From Streptomyces sp. NRRL B-1347 (lineage in GTDB: Bacteria > Actinomycetota > Actinomycetes > Streptomycetales > Streptomycetaceae), in the NCBI RefSeq assembly GCF_000720325.1, contig NZ_JOJM01000009.1, positions 1 to 64,000 on the forward strand: a stretch of DNA of 64,000 bases, written 5' to 3'. The translations under genes were made by a program, and so were the position numbers. The notes under the pieces are model-generated. The model had not been told where the DNA came from, ran no database searches, and saw only the letters and a program-made list of their open reading frames with translations. This document shows positions 63,471-64,000 of this stretch, in pieces (within the stretch, counting starts at the first letter, position 1; each line of letters begins with the position of its first letter).

Positions 63471-64000
63471 CCGCCCCGGGCTGCCGCATCATCCTGTGGC
63501 GGCACGGCCAGACGTCCTGGAACCTGGAGCGCCGCTTCCAGGGCTCCACGGACATCGAGCTGACCGAGGCCGGCGTCGCCCAGGCCCGGCGCGCCGCCCG
63601 CCTCCTCGCCTCGCTGAAGCCGGACGCGATCATCGCCTCCGACCTCAAGCGGGCCGCCGCGACGGCCGCCGAGCTCGCCGCCGTCACGGGCCTCGACGTC
63701 ACGCACGACGAGGGCCTGCGCGAGACGTACGCGGGGCAGTGGCAGGGCCTCACCCACGAGGAGATCATCGACCGCTTCGGCGAGCAGTACGCCGCGTGGA
63801 AGCGCGGCGAGCCGGTCCGGCGCGGCGGCGGTGAGCTGGAGACCGAGGTCGCCGACCGGGCCGCCCCCGTCGTCCTTCGGCACGCCGAGAAGCTGCCGGA
63901 GGACGGCACGCTCGTCGTGGTCAGCCACGGCGGCACGATCCGCACCACCATCGGCCGCCTCCTCGGCCTGGAGTCGCAGCACTGGGAAAGCCTGGGCGGG
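63467..64000 (+). CDS. Histidine phosphatase (PhoE/phosphoglycerate mutase-like), partial
   Basis: Starts at GTG 63467, overlapping rsfS, and runs off the window end. 178 codons are visible. RHG catalytic motif in ILWRHGQTSWN, second His in VVVSHGGTIR, and the DEGLRETYAGQWQGL segment of cofactor-independent broad-specificity phosphatases. Neighbours rsfS and nadD are the standard arrangement. The substrate is unknown. Confidence 0.9.
   Translation, partial: MTAPGCRIILWRHGQTSWNLERRFQGSTDIELTEAGVAQARRAARLLASLKPDAIIASDLKRAAATAAELAAVTGLDVTHDEGLRETYAGQWQGLTHEEIIDRFGEQYAAWKRGEPVRRGGGELETEVADRAAPVVLRHAEKLPEDGTLVVVSHGGTIRTTIGRLLGLESQHWESLGG

Overview
The window looks like the core chromosome of a Streptomyces. 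G+C is very high with strong third-position bias, GTG starts are frequent, and the gene order matches a block I know from S. coelicolor (roughly SCO2621 down to SCO2576): tig, clpP1, clpP2, clpX, valS, folC, ndk, mreBCD, pbp2, rodA/sfr, radical-SAM pair, RNase E/G, rplU, rpmA, obgE, proB, proA, nadD, LCP protein, rsfS. The SCO numbers are from memory, not a search. No integrase, transposase, phage or CRISPR feature is visible.

Layout. 0.2-8 kb: a MacB/FtsX-type ABC exporter pair, a membrane acyltransferase, a tiny membrane protein and a transmembrane Ser/Thr kinase with a propeller-like sensor. 8.0-8.4 kb: divergent tRNA-Gly(TCC) and tRNA-Pro(TGG). 8.5-13.1 kb: trigger factor, the ClpP1-ClpP2 operon behind a good ClgR box, and ClpX. 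13.2-16.3 kb: three tandem paralogous proline-rich single-span envelope proteins. 16.5-19.1 kb: valS. 19.2-26.9 kb: a block I do not expect between valS and folC, holding a WecB epimerase with a QxxRW glycosyltransferase, a PAS kinase/OmpR regulator pair with a membrane protein, an orphan NarL-type kinase and a second MreB-like protein. 27.1-36.5 kb: folC, DUF4233, ndk, then the mre elongation/spore-wall cluster. 36.6-50.6 kb: CYTH-CHAD protein, TIGR03960/TIGR03936 pair flanking a strange PVGH-repeat protein, a very large RNase E/G, a secreted PLD-like protein, rplU-rpmA-obgE. 50.7-64 kb: a TagF-like glycopolymer polymerase, proB and proA, two small-domain membrane proteins sharing an N-terminal motif, an M48 protease, two mini membrane proteins, nadD, a degenerate LCP-type protein, rsfS and the start of a histidine phosphatase.

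Themes. Proteostasis (Tig, ClpP1P2, ClpX), ribosome assembly (L21, L27, Obg, RsfS), proline synthesis (ProB, ProA) and cell-wall assembly lie together. The wall genes (MreBCD, PBP2, RodA, glycopolymer polymerase, LCP-type protein, WecB/GT) form a plausible functional neighbourhood for spore-wall or hyphal-wall building. At the DNA level the most interesting signals are a dispersed intergenic element with two hairpins whose stems covary between copies, and a set of genes whose -10 box lies 6-7 nt from the start codon, implying leaderless mRNAs.
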